Part shown: positions 13,483 through 24,407 of the stretch, piece after piece
How positions within the stretch are numbered: position 1 is the first letter of the stretch
How the letters are laid out: each line of letters begins with the position of its first letter
DNA from: Pseudomonadota bacterium
GTDB taxonomy: Bacteria; Pseudomonadota; Gammaproteobacteria; Burkholderiales; Ferrovaceae
DNA length: 38,648 bases
NCBI GenBank assembly: GCA_021850135.1
Contig: JAJZRV010000012.1
Coordinates: 1-38,648 of the forward strand
Direction of reading: 5' to 3'
The notes under the pieces: generated by a model
Database searches by the model: none
Told to the model about the DNA's origin: nothing
Seen by the model: the letters and a program-made list of their open reading frames with translations, nothing else
Position numbers and translations under genes: made by a program

Positions 13483-15516
13483 ATGAAATGGATGCTCTGG
13501 GGGGGGACCCTGATGTTGATGGTTGCAGGTTGTGCAGAATTGCCACCCCCGCCCGTTCAATCCGGGGTGGAATCGCAGTGGATGGATGCCGCAGTCCGGC
13601 CACAGGACGACCTGTACCGGCACGTCACTGGCAAATGGCTGGAAACGGCGACCATTCCACCGGATCGTGCGCGCTTTGGGGCGTTTGACCAGCTGCGGGA
13701 TCAGTCCGAGGCGCATCTGCGCACCCTTATCGAGAAGCAGACGGCGCAGCCGGATCTGGACCCGGCATCGGAGGCTGGAAAAATGGCTGTTCTCTACCGC
13801 GATTTCATGGATGAACCTGCACTTGAAACCGCAGGCCTCGCCCCCCTTGCCGGCGAGCTCGCGCAGATCGATGCCGTGAAATCCCACGAAGAACTGGTTG
13901 GCCTGATGGCGCACTTCGCGGCGCAGGACGTTGCCGTGCCGATGGAACCCTCGGTGGCGCCGGACGCGCGCGAAGCCACCCGCTACGCCGTGTACGTGAG
14001 CCAGGGGGGGTTGGGTATGCCGGACCGCGATTATTATCTGAACACGGCCGATCCACGCCTGGGCCACGTGCGCGAAGCCTACCAGCGTTACCTCGAAACG
14101 CTGTTCACGCTGGCGCACGATGCGGATCCCGCGCGGTCGGCACAACAGACGCTTGCCCTGGAGACGGCGCTGGCGCAGGGTCAATGGACCAAGGTGGAAA
14201 ATCGCGACAGCATCAAGACGTACAACAGGATTGCGACGGACGATCTTGACGCGCAGATCTCGCCCGATTTTGCCTGGACCGCCTGGCGCAAGGCCCTGGG
14301 CATCGAAGGTCGCGTCGAGGCCCTGATCGTGCGCCAGCCCAGCTACTTCAAATCCCTGGCCGCCCTGAGCAGGACGGTCCCCCTGGAAGAATGGAAGTCC
14401 TATTTCAGGGCGCGCCTCCTGGATGCGTACGCGCCTTATCTCGATGCCGCCTTTGTCAATGCGCAATTCCAGTTTCACGGCAGGACGGTTCGCGACATCC
14501 CTGAAAACCGTCCGCGCTGGAAACGCGGCGTTGCCATCGTGGAAAGCAGCATGGGTGAAGCCCTGGGGCACCTGTACGTGGATGCGTACTTTCCGGAATC
14601 AAGCAAACAGCGGATGCAAACCCTGGTGGACCACCTGCTTGAAGCCTATCGGCAGAGCATCGAGACCCTGCCCTGGATGGGGCAGAGCACGCGCGAAGAG
14701 GCCCTGCGCAAGCTGGCAGCCCTCAACACCAAAATCGGGTATCCCGAGCGCTGGCGGGATTACAGCGATCTGGTCATCCGGCCTGGAGACCTGCTGGGCA
14801 ACCTGATACGCGCAAGCCAGTTCGAAACCCGTCGCCAGCTCAACAAGCTGGGCCAACCCATTGATCGTGAGGAGTGGGGCATGACGCCACAGACGGTCAA
14901 TGCCTACTACAGCGCCCGTCTCAACGAGATCGTATTCCCTGCGGCCATTCTCCAGCCGCCGTTTTTCAATCCCGATGCGGACGATGCCGTCAATTACGGG
15001 GCCATTGGTGCCGTTATCGGTCACGAGATCAGCCATGCTTTTGATGATCAGGGCAGCCAGTCCGATGGCCAGGGTAATTTGCGCAACTGGTGGACGGATG
15101 CAGACCGCCAGCAGTTTTCGCAACGCACCCACGCCCTGGTGGCGCAATACAACGCCTACAGCCCCTTGCCGGGCTATTTTGTGAATGGCGAACTGACCCT
15201 GGGCGAAAACATTGCGGACAATTCGGGACTCGCCATCGCCTTCAAGGCCTATCATCTCGCCCTGGAGGGGGAATCCTCGCCCATCATTGACGGCTTGAGC
15301 GGAGATCAGCGTTTTTATTGCGGATGGGTACAGGTGTGGCGCAGCAAGGTCAGGGAGGCCGAAGCCATACGGCTGCTCAAGGTGGACCCGCATGCCCCCG
15401 CCGCAGTCCGGGCCAACGGCGCCCTGGTCAATCAGCCGGGGTATCAGGCCGCCTTCGGCACGAAACCGGGGGACCGGCTTTATCGTGCCCCCGATCAGCA
15501 GGTCATTCTTTGGTAG
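13483..15516 (+). CDS. M13-family zinc metallopeptidase (PepO/neprilysin-like), predicted lipoprotein
   Basis: The ATG at 13483 is preferred over the ATG at 13474 because AAGGA then lies eight bases ahead. The 677-residue product has a lipoprotein signal ending VAGC (Cys17), then the M13 N-terminal helical domain. The catalytic half contains NAYYSARLNEIVFPAAIL, the zinc motif HEISH (His514, Glu515, His518) and ENIAD with the third ligand Glu575. It ends in a tryptophan as other M13 enzymes do. It would cleave oligopeptides in the periplasm or at the membrane. It starts 22 bases after uvrB on the same strand. Its 3' end overlaps the opposing FAD dehydrogenase gene by 14 bases. Domains and metal ligands look complete. 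Confidence 0.93.
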   Translation: MKWMLWGGTLMLMVAGCAELPPPPVQSGVESQWMDAAVRPQDDLYRHVTGKWLETATIPPDRARFGAFDQLRDQSEAHLRTLIEKQTAQPDLDPASEAGKMAVLYRDFMDEPALETAGLAPLAGELAQIDAVKSHEELVGLMAHFAAQDVAVPMEPSVAPDAREATRYAVYVSQGGLGMPDRDYYLNTADPRLGHVREAYQRYLETLFTLAHDADPARSAQQTLALETALAQGQWTKVENRDSIKTYNRIATDDLDAQISPDFAWTAWRKALGIEGRVEALIVRQPSYFKSLAALSRTVPLEEWKSYFRARLLDAYAPYLDAAFVNAQFQFHGRTVRDIPENRPRWKRGVAIVESSMGEALGHLYVDAYFPESSKQRMQTLVDHLLEAYRQSIETLPWMGQSTREEALRKLAALNTKIGYPERWRDYSDLVIRPGDLLGNLIRASQFETRRQLNKLGQPIDREEWGMTPQTVNAYYSARLNEIVFPAAILQPPFFNPDADDAVNYGAIGAVIGHEISHAFDDQGSQSDGQGNLRNWWTDADRQQFSQRTHALVAQYNAYSPLPGYFVNGELTLGENIADNSGLAIAFKAYHLALEGESSPIIDGLSGDQRFYCGWVQVWRSKVREAEAIRLLKVDPHAPAAVRANGALVNQPGYQAAFGTKPGDRLYRAPDQQVILW

Positions 15517-16921
15517 GGCGGAAAATCTTGCCGGGATTCATCAGGCCCAGGGGATCCAGCGTCTGCTTGATGCTTCGCATCAAATCGAGCTCCACGGGAT
15601 TTTTATAACGCACCAGTTCGTCCACCTTCAGCTGGCCTATTCCGTGTTCGGCGCTGATACTGCCGCCCAGGCGGTCCACGGTGTCGTGCACGATGCGGTT
15701 GACGGCAGGCGTCTGCGCGATGAATGCGGTGTTTTCCACCAGATCGGGTTTGGACAGGTTGTAGTGCAGGTTGCCGTCTCCCACGTGGCCAAAGCACAGC
15801 AGGCGGATTCCGGGAAACTGTGCCTCCAGCCGTGCGGTGGCGTCTTCGATCAAATCCGGAATGCGGCTGACAGGAACGCTGATGTCGTGCTTGATGCTGA
15901 TGCCTTCCAGCCGTTGCGCTTCTGAAATCTGCTCGCGCAACGCCCAAAGCGTGTCCGCCTGGGCTTCGCTCTGGGCCAGCGCAGCATCGGTGATCATTCC
16001 GTCGCGCAAAGCCTCGTCGAGGCTGCCCTCGAGCACGGCATGGGGGTTCGAGCCCGGGTCCGTGTCGTCCATCTCCACCAGGACATACCAGGGGGAGGGC
16101 TGTTGCAAGGGATCCTGGCTGCCTGGAATATGGTCGAGAACCATCTGCAGGGCGGATCGCGAAACCAGCTCAAAACCGGTGACACGGTCGCCGCTGCGGG
16201 TCTTGAGAAATCCCAGCAACGCGACAGCGGCGCGGGGGGTTTTGAGGGCCACCCAGGCCGTGGTGCGCACGTGCGGTAGCGAAAACAGGCGCAGCACAGC
16301 GGCAGTGATGATGCCCAGGGTCCCCTCGGCGCCGATAAACCACTGCTTGAGGTCATAGCCGCTATTGTCCTTGCGCAGACCGCGCAAACCATTCCAGACT
16401 CGGCCATCCGGAAGGACGACCTCGAGCCCCAACACCAGGTTGCGCATGTTGCCGTAACGCAGGACGGCGGTACCGCCGGCATTGGTGGAAATGATGCCGC
16501 CCACTTCTGCGCTGCCCTCTGAAGCGATGCTGAGCGGAAAGAGGTGCCCCCCGCTGCGGGCGGTATTTTGTACGGTGGCCAGCACGGTGCCAGCCTCGCA
16601 GGTCAACGTATCGTTGTCCCAGTCCGTGGACAGGATGCGGTTCATGCGCGACAGATTGAGGATGATTTCGCCCTGGCCGGGTCGTGGAATGGAGGCGCCA
16701 CATTGGCTGGTGTTGCCGCCTTGCGGCACGATGGCAATCCTGTTCTCGTGGCAGGCGCGAACGATGGCTGCAACCTCGGCGGTGCTGGCCGGCTTGACGA
16801 CCACAGCCGCATCACCATGATAGCGCCCGCGCCAATCCGTGTTGTAAGGGGCAAGGTCGCTGGGGTCGGTGATCAGGCCGGAGGGGCCGACGATTCCTGC
16901 AAGGCGTTCAATGAAGGGCAT
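15503..16921 (-). CDS. FAD-linked D-2-hydroxyacid dehydrogenase (GlcD/D-lactate/D-2-hydroxyglutarate type)
   Basis: The 472-residue product has a PCMH-type FAD-binding domain in the first half (VVVKPASTAEVAAIVRAC, VPQGGNTSQCGAS, AEVGGIISTNAGGTAVLRYG, GAEGTLGIITAAVL) and a FAD-oxidase C-terminal domain with the metal-binding CFGHVGDGNLHYN near residues 375-388. This architecture oxidises D-lactate, D-2-hydroxyglutarate or glycolate-like acids and feeds electrons to the respiratory chain. No iron-sulfur domain is fused. VPQGGNTSQ is common in the D-2-hydroxyglutarate branch, which is the more likely specificity. The start overlaps the end of nudC by 14 bases, making it the last gene of a long minus-strand series. 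Confidence 0.9.
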   Translation of the reverse strand: MPFIERLAGIVGPSGLITDPSDLAPYNTDWRGRYHGDAAVVVKPASTAEVAAIVRACHENRIAIVPQGGNTSQCGASIPRPGQGEIILNLSRMNRILSTDWDNDTLTCEAGTVLATVQNTARSGGHLFPLSIASEGSAEVGGIISTNAGGTAVLRYGNMRNLVLGLEVVLPDGRVWNGLRGLRKDNSGYDLKQWFIGAEGTLGIITAAVLRLFSLPHVRTTAWVALKTPRAAVALLGFLKTRSGDRVTGFELVSRSALQMVLDHIPGSQDPLQQPSPWYVLVEMDDTDPGSNPHAVLEGSLDEALRDGMITDAALAQSEAQADTLWALREQISEAQRLEGISIKHDISVPVSRIPDLIEDATARLEAQFPGIRLLCFGHVGDGNLHYNLSKPDLVENTAFIAQTPAVNRIVHDTVDRLGGSISAEHGIGQLKVDELVRYKNPVELDLMRSIKQTLDPLGLMNPGKIFRPTKE

Positions 16922-17744
16922 GGTAGCGGGATTTCATGAGGGAGAGGGTGGCCTCGATGAGTTGACGGGCGATGCTGACCGGATGGGGAAGCAGGGGCAG
17001 TGCGTCGGGCGTAAACCACCGCGCGTCCTCGATTTCACCAGGTTGGGGCACCACGATGCCGGATTGGTAGTGGCAAGTGAAAGCCACCATCAGGGAATGG
17101 GGAAAGGGCCAGGACTGGCTTTTGAAATACTGCAGGTCCCGGACTTCCAGCCCGACTTCCTCGCTAATCTCGCGCTTCAAGGCCATCTCCAGACTTTCCC
17201 CGGGCTCGCAATAGCCGGCGATGGCGCTGTAGACTCCGGGCGCGAAGTGCGGGCTGCGTGCCAGCAGCAGTTCGTGGTCGCGCAGGATGAGCCCCATCAC
17301 CACCGGGGCGATGCGTGGGTAGACCACCAACTGGCAGGAGGGGCAGGTGCGGGCGCGTTCATGTGTGCGCAGCTGGGTGGGGGCGCCGCAACGTCCGCAG
17401 TACAAATGGGTGCGATCCCAATCAATGATCTGCAGCGCGCGTCCTGCCAGGGCCAGGAGCACATCGTCGGCGCGCCCGAAGAGCGCGCGCAGGCCGGCGA
17501 ACGCATAGCCTGGGGGGGGAGCGCTGTGGGCTGCAACCTCGATGCCGTGGCAGACGCGGCCTTCCAGTTGTCCGATGACGTGGCGACGCACGATGACGTC
17601 GCCCAGATGGGAGGCCGCCGCGTCATCCGGAAGCGCGACGGGGCCCTCGGAATGGGTGACCAGCAGGTGGGAACCCTGAAAAATGAACCAGAGCGGTTCG
17701 CCTGCCGACTGCTCAGGAGCTTGCAGGAGCGGTTGGAAATCCAT
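16908..17744 (-). CDS. nudC: NudC, NAD(H) pyrophosphatase / NAD-cap hydrolase
   Basis: The 278-residue product has a zinc ribbon with Cys116, Cys119, Cys134 and Cys137, followed by a Nudix box (177-199, GYCEPGESLEMALKREISEE) and the SQSWPFPHSLM motif that defines NudC-type Nudix enzymes; most have SQPWPFP, so one proline is a serine here. The family splits NADH into NMNH and AMP and removes NAD caps from RNA. The ATG shares an A with the TGA of nadE (TGATG), so NAD synthesis and NAD turnover are translationally coupled. It also overlaps the FAD dehydrogenase gene downstream. All catalytic glutamates of the Nudix box are present. Confidence 0.94.
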   Translation of the reverse strand: MDFQPLLQAPEQSAGEPLWFIFQGSHLLVTHSEGPVALPDDAAASHLGDVIVRRHVIGQLEGRVCHGIEVAAHSAPPPGYAFAGLRALFGRADDVLLALAGRALQIIDWDRTHLYCGRCGAPTQLRTHERARTCPSCQLVVYPRIAPVVMGLILRDHELLLARSPHFAPGVYSAIAGYCEPGESLEMALKREISEEVGLEVRDLQYFKSQSWPFPHSLMVAFTCHYQSGIVVPQPGEIEDARWFTPDALPLLPHPVSIARQLIEATLSLMKSRYHALH

Positions 17745-19822
17745 CAGGAGTCCTTTCTGCGCGGTTCCTGATCGGGGACGCTTTCCAGCGACTGCAACCA
17801 GACCGTGGCCACGGCATCGCTGGGAGCGCGCCAGTCGCCGCGCGGGGAGAGGGAGCCCCCCGACCCCACCTTGGGCGCATTGGCGATGCAGGAACGCTTG
17901 AATTGACTATCCTGGAAAAAGCGCTTTACAAAGACCTGCAGCCAGCGCCGGATATCGCCAATGGGGTATTCGGCGCGCTTGTCCTTGGGGATGTGCGGCC
18001 ATTCGCCGCGCTTCACGTCGCTCCAGGCGCACCATGCCATGAAGGCGACGCGGGAGGGGGTGAATCCAAAACGCAGGATATGGTACAGGCTGAAGTCCTG
18101 AAGCGCGTAAGGCCCAACGGTGTCTTCCGTGCGCTGCACGCCTTCCGGCTGGTCGGCGGGAATCAGCTCGGGCGAGATGTCGCTAGCCAGCACGGCGGCA
18201 AGCACTCCGGACACTTCCTGCCCCATCCTGCCGCTGTCCATGACCCAGTGGATGAGGTACTGGATCAGGGTTTTGGGGACGCTTGCGTTGACGTGGTAAT
18301 GCGCCATGTGGTCGCCCACGCCGTAGGTGGACCATCCCAGGGCCAACTCGCTCAGGTCGCTCGTGCCCACCACCAGCCCGGCATGCTGGTTGGCGAGGCG
18401 GAACAGATGGCTCGTGCGCTCGCCCGCCTGCACGTTCTCGAAGGTGATGTCATAGACCGGATGGCCGTGATGGAACGGGTGACCGATGTCCTTCAACATC
18501 TGAAGACAGCTGGGGCGAATGTCGATTTCCGATGCGGTGACGCCCAGCGCCTGCATCAACCGATGCGCCAGGCCCAGGGATTTGTCCGAGGTGGCAAATC
18601 CGGGCATCGTATAGGCATGCAGGTTTTTGCGCGGCAGCGCCAGCCCATCCAGTACGGCAATGGCCACCAGCAGGGCATGTGTGGAATCCAGACCGCCGGA
18701 TATCCCGATGATGAGTTTCTTCAAGCCTGTGGCGCGTAGCCGCGTGGTCAGCCCCTGGACCTGGATATTGAACACATCGCGACAACGCTCATCGCGCTGC
18801 AGCGGATCGTTGGGCACGTAGGGGTAGCGCAGCGGCGGAACCAGCAGCGGCAAATGGCGATCCCGTGAAAGGGGCAACTCGAACGGAATGGTCACCCACT
18901 GGGCGACGTCATCCTGGTAACGGCGCACAGTTTCGGTAAAGGTATTCTGGCGCATGCGCTCCTGGTGCAGGCGCACCAGATCCACGTCGGCCAGAATGAG
19001 CTGGTCCTTGTCTTCAAAGCGGACGCTCTCCGCCTTGATTTCGCCGTAGTCCGCGATCAGCCCGTGCCCATCCCAGGCCAGGTCGGTGGAGGATTCGCCA
19101 CGGCCCGAAGCGCTGTAGAGATAGGCCGCAAGGCAGCGGGCCGACTGGTTGGAAACCAGTTGCCGGCGGTAGACTTCCTTGCCGATGGTGGCATTGGAGG
19201 CTGACGGATTGACGATGAGGGTGGCCCCGGCCAACGCCGCCACGCTGGAAGGCGGGATGGGCACCCACAGGTCTTCGCAGATTTCTGCTGCCAGCGTCAA
19301 CAGGGGCTGGTTGCTGGCCTGGAACAGCAGGCGGGTCCCGAAGGGAACGTCGGGAAAGCCCGGCAAATCCAGTGTCCGTGCCTCGATCAGGTCGCCTGCG
19401 GCAAAATGGCGCGCCTCGTAAAATTCCCGGTAGTTGGGCAGATAGGTCTTGGGAACGATGCCCAAAACCTCCCCGCCGGAAATGAAGGCTGCGCAATTGA
19501 ACAACTGGCCGCGGTGACGTATCGGCAGTCCGACAACGGCCACAACCGGAATTTCGCTGCTCTCCCGGACCAGGTGGGCCAGCGCCTGCAGTGCGGCCTC
19601 CAGGAGGGCGTCCTGATGGAACAGGTCCTCGCAGGAATAGGCGGTCAACCCCAGTTCCGGGAAAACCACGAGGCAAGCCTGACGATCGGCAGCCTGTCGG
19701 ATCAGGCCGAGGGTGCGCGCCGCATTCCAGTCAGGATCGGCCACGCGCACTTCCGGGATGGCCACGGCAACCCGGACAAACCCATGGCTGTAGAGATTAA
19801 AAAAAGGGCGGTCGGGGTTCAT
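17744..19822 (-). CDS. nadE: Glutamine-dependent NAD+ synthetase
   Basis: The 692-residue product has two parts. The N-terminal nitrilase-like glutaminase (about 15-300) has triad Glu56 (FPELGL), Lys125 (VPKTYLP) and Cys182 (AEICEDLW). The C-terminal synthetase has the ATP pyrophosphatase loop SGGLDS at 375-380 and GTSDLSELALGW. It amidates nicotinic acid adenine dinucleotide to NAD with ammonia channelled from glutamine. The length matches the long two-domain NadE form (about 680) rather than the short ammonia-dependent E. coli type. It begins 33 bases after the outer-membrane channel gene on the same strand, with only a weak ribosome site; either read-through from the efflux operon or a weak local promoter could drive it. 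Confidence 0.95.
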   Translation of the reverse strand: MNPDRPFFNLYSHGFVRVAVAIPEVRVADPDWNAARTLGLIRQAADRQACLVVFPELGLTAYSCEDLFHQDALLEAALQALAHLVRESSEIPVVAVVGLPIRHRGQLFNCAAFISGGEVLGIVPKTYLPNYREFYEARHFAAGDLIEARTLDLPGFPDVPFGTRLLFQASNQPLLTLAAEICEDLWVPIPPSSVAALAGATLIVNPSASNATIGKEVYRRQLVSNQSARCLAAYLYSASGRGESSTDLAWDGHGLIADYGEIKAESVRFEDKDQLILADVDLVRLHQERMRQNTFTETVRRYQDDVAQWVTIPFELPLSRDRHLPLLVPPLRYPYVPNDPLQRDERCRDVFNIQVQGLTTRLRATGLKKLIIGISGGLDSTHALLVAIAVLDGLALPRKNLHAYTMPGFATSDKSLGLAHRLMQALGVTASEIDIRPSCLQMLKDIGHPFHHGHPVYDITFENVQAGERTSHLFRLANQHAGLVVGTSDLSELALGWSTYGVGDHMAHYHVNASVPKTLIQYLIHWVMDSGRMGQEVSGVLAAVLASDISPELIPADQPEGVQRTEDTVGPYALQDFSLYHILRFGFTPSRVAFMAWCAWSDVKRGEWPHIPKDKRAEYPIGDIRRWLQVFVKRFFQDSQFKRSCIANAPKVGSGGSLSPRGDWRAPSDAVATVWLQSLESVPDQEPRRKDS

Positions 19823-19855
19823 GCGCTCAGTTTAATCCAAAAATCGTTGCGCCCT

Positions 19856-21274
19856 TCATTCGGCGTGGGTCCAGCCCCCACCCAGCGCCACGACCAGTTG
19901 CACGCCAGCCACGTATTCGCGGCTGCGCAGGCTGATTTCGGTGATCTCGTTCGTCAAAAGGGTGGTCTGAGCCGTGATGACGTTGAGATAGCCGACGATG
20001 CCCTCGCGGTACTGGCTGTCGGTCAGGGAGAGCGTCTGGCGTGCCGCCTCCACGGCCTGTTGCTGGACCTGGATTTCATGGGACAGGATGGCTGCGGCAG
20101 CGAGATTGTCCTCGACATTCTGGAAGGCTTCCAGGACGACCTCGCGGTAATTGGCCACCGCGAGATCGTAACCGGCCACGGCCTGGTCCACTGCAGCGGC
20201 GCGCAATCCGCCATCAAACAGGGGTTGCAGTACCTGCGGGCTGAAGGCCCACATGCTGTTGGGCTGGGTGACGAGATTGCTGTAAGCGCGATTTTGATAC
20301 CCGGCAGAACCATTCAGGGTCACGGTGGGAAAAAATGCGGCTTTGGCCACGCCGATCTGGGCACTTGCCGCAGCGGCACTGCGCTCGGCGGCCGCAATGT
20401 CCGGACGGCGTTCCAGCAGCACCGAAGGCACCGTCAGGGGCAGTTGGGGCATGCCCGAGCCCAGCGGGTTTTCCGCAATGTGAAAGACTGAGGGCGGACT
20501 GCCGGTCAGAACGGCAATGGCGTGTTCCAGCTGCGCGCGCTGCACACCCACATCCAGCAGTTGCGCCTCGGCGGTGCGCAGTTGGCCTTCGGCCTGCAGG
20601 ACGTCGGTTCGGGCAGCGATGCCCGCCTCAAACCGGCTTTGGGTCAGATCAAGGAACTGTTTGTAGGCCGCCACGGTGTCCGTCAAAAGCCGTTTCTGGG
20701 CATCGTCGGCGCGCAACTGGAAATAATCCACAGCCAGCTGGCTTTGCAGGCTGAGGCGCGAAGCGGCCAATTGTCCTGCGCTGGCCTGCATGGAAGCGGT
20801 GTTGGCTTCGACCGAGCGGCGGATGCTGCCCCACAGGTCAGGCTCCCAGCTCGCCTGAGCCGCGAACAGGTAGTTGTCGTAGATCATCCCCTGGGCCAGG
20901 CCGATGGCACCGGCAGAAGCCTTGTTTCGCGTGCTGTTGGCGCTGGCGTTGAGCGTCGGGAAGAAGCCTGCTTCGGCGCTCTGGACCAGGGCGCGCGCCT
21001 GCCGCAGCGCTGCCTCCTTCTGTGCCAGCGTCTGGTTGGAGGTGGCGACTTTTCCTTCCAGCTCGGCCAGCAGGGGGTCGTCGAAGAGCTTCCACCAGTC
21101 CGAAGGAATCTCGGCATCGTGGGCTTCGGCGGGCTTCCAGCCCTGCGGCACCGTAAAGGAGGCCGGAGTCTCGACATTGGGGCGGACATAATCGGGCCCG
21201 ACGGCGCAGCCTCCCAGCAGGGCAGTGAGCGCCCCCGCAACGATGGACCTGTACACAAAATTAGCTGTTTTCAT
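19856..21274 (-). CDS. NodT/OprM-family outer membrane efflux channel lipoprotein
   Basis: The 472-residue product has a lipoprotein signal ending LLGGC (Cys23), then [10 protein letters not shown], the hallmark opening of the NodT family, and two outer-membrane efflux (OEP) repeats with long alpha-helical, Ala/Gln-rich segments ([27 protein letters not shown]-like stretches in the second half). As a trimer it would form the TolC-like exit duct for the RND pump encoded just upstream. Its start lies 14 bases inside the end of the mdtC-like gene. Full length and apparently intact. The cargo of the pump cannot be told. Confidence 0.93.
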   Translation of the reverse strand: MKTANFVYRSIVAGALTALLGGCAVGPDYVRPNVETPASFTVPQGWKPAEAHDAEIPSDWWKLFDDPLLAELEGKVATSNQTLAQKEAALRQARALVQSAEAGFFPTLNASANSTRNKASAGAIGLAQGMIYDNYLFAAQASWEPDLWGSIRRSVEANTASMQASAGQLAASRLSLQSQLAVDYFQLRADDAQKRLLTDTVAAYKQFLDLTQSRFEAGIAARTDVLQAEGQLRTAEAQLLDVGVQRAQLEHAIAVLTGSPPSVFHIAENPLGSGMPQLPLTVPSVLLERRPDIAAAERSAAAASAQIGVAKAAFFPTVTLNGSAGYQNRAYSNLVTQPNSMWAFSPQVLQPLFDGGLRAAAVDQAVAGYDLAVANYREVVLEAFQNVEDNLAAAAILSHEIQVQQQAVEAARQTLSLTDSQYREGIVGYLNVITAQTTLLTNEITEISLRSREYVAGVQLVVALGGGWTHAE

Positions 21275-24200
21275 GATGGGGCAGGGCAGGTGAAATATGG
21301 AAACGGGCCAGCATGGCGGTCCGGAAGCGGTCCAGGTAAATGTAGACCACCGGGGTCGTGTAGAGCGTCAGGGCCTGACTGACCAGCAGTCCGCCCACGA
21401 TCGAAATCCCGAGCGGTTGGCGCAATTCGGAACCCACGCCAAAACCGATGGCCAGCGGTACGGCACCCAGCATGGCTGCCAGCGTGGTCATCATGATCGG
21501 CCGGAAACGGAGCAGGCAGGCCTGCGTTATGGCAGCCTCGGGGGTCAGTCCGGCGTTGCGCTCGGCCTCCAGAGCGAAATCAATCATCATGATGGCGTTC
21601 TTCTTGACGATCCCGATCAACAATATAACGCCGATCAGGGCCATCAGGCTGAATTCCACCTTCATGATCATGAGCGCCAGCAGGGCGCCCACGCCTGCGG
21701 AGGGCAGGGTGGAAAGGATGGTCAGGGGGTGGATCAGGCTTTCGTACAGAATGCCCAGCACGATATAAACCACCAGCAAGGCCGCCAGGATCAGAAGCGG
21801 TTGGTTGGCAAGCGACGCCTGGAACACCTTGGCCGTGCCCTGGAATCCTCCCTGGATGGACGCGGGGACGCCCAATCGGATGAAGGTGTCGTTGATGGCG
21901 CGTGTGGCTTCTCCCAGGGACACGCCAATGGGGAGGTTGAAGGTCAGGGTGCTCGCAGGAAACTGCCCCTGGTGATTGACGGCCAGGGCGGAGTTGCCTG
22001 GGGTAAAGCGGGCCACGGCAGAGAGGGGAACGATCGCGCCATTGGCACCCGACACATAGGTTTGCTCCAGCATCGCAGGGGATTGCCAGTAGGGCGGGGC
22101 GGCCTCCATGACCACGTGATACTGGTTGAGCGGGTGGTAGATGTTGGAGATCTGGCGCTGCCCGTACAGATCGTTCAGGGCCAGGTCGATGGTTTTGGGG
22201 GTGACGCCCAGGCGGGCCGCACTGTCCCGGTCCACCGTCACCCAGATGTCAAGGCCCTTGTCCTGCTGGTCGGTGTTGACGTCGGCCAGTTGCGGAAGCC
22301 TGGACAATGCCGCGCGTATCCGTGGTTCCCACTGGCGCAACTCCTCCAGATCGTTTCCCTGCAGGGTGTACTGGTACTGGGCGTTGCCCATGCGGCCGCC
22401 AAAACGCAGATCCTGGACGGACTGGAAATACAGGCTCGCGCCGGGAACCTGGGCGAGCTTTTTGCGCAGGCGTGCGATCACCTGCTCCGACGAGACCTTT
22501 CTCTCGTTCTGGGGTTTCAACACCACGAACACGTTCGCCGCATTGCGCGCTTCCCCTCCCGTAAACCCGATCACTTCCTGGGCGGCTGGATCCGCTTTGC
22601 AAATGGCGATGAATTCAGTCAGCTTGTCGCGCATGGCCTGAAAGGAAATGCTCTGGTCCGCCTGGACACGTCCGATCAGGCGCCCCGTGTCCTGCTGCGG
22701 GAAAAATCCCTTGGGAACGATGACATAGAGATAGACGTTGAGGGCAATGGTGGCCAGCAGGATCAGCATCACCCAGCGCCGATGATTGATCGCCCAAACG
22801 AGGGAACGTCCGTAGTGCACGTGCAGGGTGTCAAAATGATCGCGCACCCAGCGCACCGGCAGCGCCAGGCGTTGCGCCCAGCGGCGACCGGCGGAAGGCG
22901 CTTGCGGTCCGTGGGGCGGCGGCGCGGCCTTATTGCGCAGCAGTCTTGCGCACATCATGGGCGTGGCGGTCAGGGAGACCAGCAGGGAGACCAGGACGGC
23001 AACGGACAGCACCACGGCAAACTCCCGGAACATTCGTCCCACGAGCCCCCCCATCAGCAACAGCGGCACGAACACGGCGACAAGCGACAGGCTGATCGAG
23101 ATGATCGTGAAGCTGACCTCACGTGCCCCCTTGATGGCGGCTTCCATCGGGGAACTCCCCGCTTCGATATGACGGGAAATATTCTCCAGCATCACGATCG
23201 CATCATCCACCACAAACCCGGTGGCTACGGTCAGCGCCATGAGCGATAGGTTGTCCAGGCTGTAATTGAGCAGGTACATCACGCCAAAGGTGCCGATCAG
23301 GGAAACCGGCACGACGATACTGGGAATGATCGCTGCATGCGCTTCGCGCAGAAAGAGAAAGACCACCAGGATGACGAGCGCCGTGGCGATCACGAGCGTG
23401 CGTTCCACGTCGTGCAGCGAATCGCGGATGGAAGGCGTGCGGTCCATGACCACGTTGAGGTCTATGGCCCGGGGAATGGATGCGCGCAAGTGCGGAAGCA
23501 GGGCGTTGACGCGGTCCACTGTTTCGATGATGTTGGCGTTGGGCTGGCGACTCACGATCAGCAGCACGGCGCGCCGATCATTGGAGATGCCCAGGTTGCG
23601 CAGGTCCTGGATGGAGTCCTCAACTTCGGCGACGTCGGACAGCCGCACCGGCGCGCCATTGCGCCAGGCCAGCACCAGTGAACGGTAATCGGCGGCGCGC
23701 ATGGCCTGGTCGTTATCCTGGATTTGCCAGCGTTGTCCCGCATCCTCGAAAAAACCCTTGGGGCGATTGGTGTTGGTGCTGGCAATGGCGATACGCACAT
23801 CCTCGATGCCAATGCCATACCGGTTGAGCGACGGCGGGCTCAATTCCACGCGAACTGCTGGCAGCGAACTGCCGCCCACCGTGACCTGGCCCACGCCATC
23901 CACCTGGGACAGGCGCTGCGCCACCACCGTCGAGGCGGCGTCGTAGATCTCACCCGGTGTCAGCGTCGCAGACGTCAGCGCCATGATCATGATCGGGGCA
24001 TCGGCGGGGTTGATCTTGCGGTAGATGGGGTTGGTGGGCAATCCGGTAGGCAGGAGCGTGCGTGCGGCGTTGATGGCGGCCATGACGTCACGCGCCGCGC
24101 CGTCGATATTGCGGTCCAGGTTGAACACGAGGCTCAGACGGGTTTGGCCCGAGGCACTGCTGGAAGTGACTTCCTCGACGCCGGCGATGCGGCCGACCGC

Positions 24201-24407
24201 CCGCTCCAGCGGGGTGGCGACCGTGGCGGCCATGGTTTCCGGGCTGGCCCCCGGCAGGCTGACCTGGATGTTGACGGCGGGAAAGTCCACCTGGGGCAGC
24301 GGGGCCACCGGAAGCAGGCTGAAACCGACCAGACCGGACAGGGTGATGGCCGCGGTCAGCAGCGTGGTCGCGACGGGCCGTTGAATGAATATGCCGGTCA
24401 GGCTCAT
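21261..24407 (-). CDS. mdtC: RND efflux permease, MdtC-like
   Basis: The start is the ATG at 24407, overlapping the mdtB-like stop as ATGA; the frame is open further upstream but that 72-residue extension is out-of-frame mdtB sequence with no family resemblance. The 1048-residue protein begins [17 protein letters not shown], has twelve membrane helices in the HAE1 pattern, two large periplasmic loops, the proton-relay [15 protein letters not shown] (near residue 400) and [19 protein letters not shown] near the C-terminus. MdtB and MdtC act as a heterotrimer in E. coli, exporting bile salts, novobiocin and other amphiphiles. Calling this copy MdtC rests on gene order and is the less certain part. 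Confidence 0.9.
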   Translation of the reverse strand: MSLTGIFIQRPVATTLLTAAITLSGLVGFSLLPVAPLPQVDFPAVNIQVSLPGASPETMAATVATPLERAVGRIAGVEEVTSSSASGQTRLSLVFNLDRNIDGAARDVMAAINAARTLLPTGLPTNPIYRKINPADAPIMIMALTSATLTPGEIYDAASTVVAQRLSQVDGVGQVTVGGSSLPAVRVELSPPSLNRYGIGIEDVRIAIASTNTNRPKGFFEDAGQRWQIQDNDQAMRAADYRSLVLAWRNGAPVRLSDVAEVEDSIQDLRNLGISNDRRAVLLIVSRQPNANIIETVDRVNALLPHLRASIPRAIDLNVVMDRTPSIRDSLHDVERTLVIATALVILVVFLFLREAHAAIIPSIVVPVSLIGTFGVMYLLNYSLDNLSLMALTVATGFVVDDAIVMLENISRHIEAGSSPMEAAIKGAREVSFTIISISLSLVAVFVPLLLMGGLVGRMFREFAVVLSVAVLVSLLVSLTATPMMCARLLRNKAAPPPHGPQAPSAGRRWAQRLALPVRWVRDHFDTLHVHYGRSLVWAINHRRWVMLILLATIALNVYLYVIVPKGFFPQQDTGRLIGRVQADQSISFQAMRDKLTEFIAICKADPAAQEVIGFTGGEARNAANVFVVLKPQNERKVSSEQVIARLRKKLAQVPGASLYFQSVQDLRFGGRMGNAQYQYTLQGNDLEELRQWEPRIRAALSRLPQLADVNTDQQDKGLDIWVTVDRDSAARLGVTPKTIDLALNDLYGQRQISNIYHPLNQYHVVMEAAPPYWQSPAMLEQTYVSGANGAIVPLSAVARFTPGNSALAVNHQGQFPASTLTFNLPIGVSLGEATRAINDTFIRLGVPASIQGGFQGTAKVFQASLANQPLLILAALLVVYIVLGILYESLIHPLTILSTLPSAGVGALLALMIMKVEFSLMALIGVILLIGIVKKNAIMMIDFALEAERNAGLTPEAAITQACLLRFRPIMMTTLAAMLGAVPLAIGFGVGSELRQPLGISIVGGLLVSQALTLYTTPVVYIYLDRFRTAMLARFHISPALPHHENS

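Noticed and set aside
21297-23249. 650-codon open frame antisense to the mdtC-like gene
   Set aside because: Same reason: low-complexity His/Gly/Gln content, no motif, and a real permease on the other strand.
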